Origin: SG8-40 sp035528435
GTDB taxonomy: Bacteria > Pseudomonadota > Gammaproteobacteria > Burkholderiales > Eutrophovitaceae
DNA: 42,476 nt
Reading direction: 5' to 3'
NCBI GenBank assembly: GCA_035528435.1
Contig: DATKYN010000184.1
Location: 1 to 42,476 of the forward strand
Shown: positions 42,472 to 42,476 of the stretch, piece by piece
How positions within the stretch are numbered: the first letter of the stretch is position 1
How the letters are laid out: each line of letters starts with the position of its first letter
Position numbers and translations under genes: made by a program
The notes under the pieces: model-generated
What the model was told of the DNA's origin: nothing
What the model saw: the letters and a program-made list of their open reading frames with translations, nothing else
Databases searched by the model: none

Positions 42472-42476
42472 GTCTT

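Overview
The window reads as a chromosomal segment of a free-living gammaproteobacterium of moderately high G+C. The evidence is gene content: bamC next to dapA, a YcfD/RoxA-type ribosomal oxygenase, the N-degron transferases Aat and Bpt side by side, a TonB system, c-type cytochromes and a PQQ pathway. Genus cannot be fixed from the sequence alone. I see no insertion sequence, prophage, CRISPR array, tRNA or rRNA.

Layout. 1-5.3 kb holds envelope genes (small lipoproteins, a VOC-fold lipoprotein, an MscS channel, a patatin lipoprotein) and an iron-storage pair bfr-bfd behind a Fur-like site. 5.3-7.7 kb has a GNAT/nitrilase fusion and a cytochrome b561. 8.3-18.6 kb is a PQQ island: a leftward run tonB-pip-sensor kinase-response regulator followed by an orphan pqqA copy, and a divergent rightward pqqA-B-C-D-E operon that runs on, with overlapping stops and starts, into an ABC exporter. 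18.6-24.9 kb is housekeeping (slyD, bcp, roxA, a DUF7931 gene, dapA-bamC-MBL). 25.3-34 kb holds sodC, aat, bpt, pyrD, a very large GltD/PyrK-type flavo-iron-sulfur fusion followed by an anchorless RnfB-like ferredoxin, nth and a DUF1841 gene. 34.2-38 kb is a second PQQ-related block: two small cytochromes c, a SoxYZ-like carrier and a zinc metallohydrolase, diverging from a metallohydrolase-fold paralogue that has lost nearly all its metal ligands. 38-42.5 kb has pduO coupled to an ECF sigma/anti-sigma pair, a BtuF-like binding protein, a cyclic-nucleotide-binding protein and a divergent DAHP synthase that runs to the window edge.

How it fits together. The cell makes PQQ (pqqA-E) and has the periplasmic relay parts (SoxYZ-like carrier, metallohydrolases, cytochromes c) that accompany PQQ-dependent dehydrogenases, but no dehydrogenase is encoded here. 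The most unusual structure is the twin pqqA arrangement. Two peptides differing at one residue lie on opposite strands, each followed at once by a 12-bp-stem terminator and each preceded by the same 26-bp palindromic element (23 of 26 identical). They flank a two-component system with a MoxY/LapD-like sensor layout. This looks like a dedicated circuit for tuning the supply of PQQ precursor peptide. The second notable structure is the divergent pair of one metal-competent and one metal-dead metallohydrolase.
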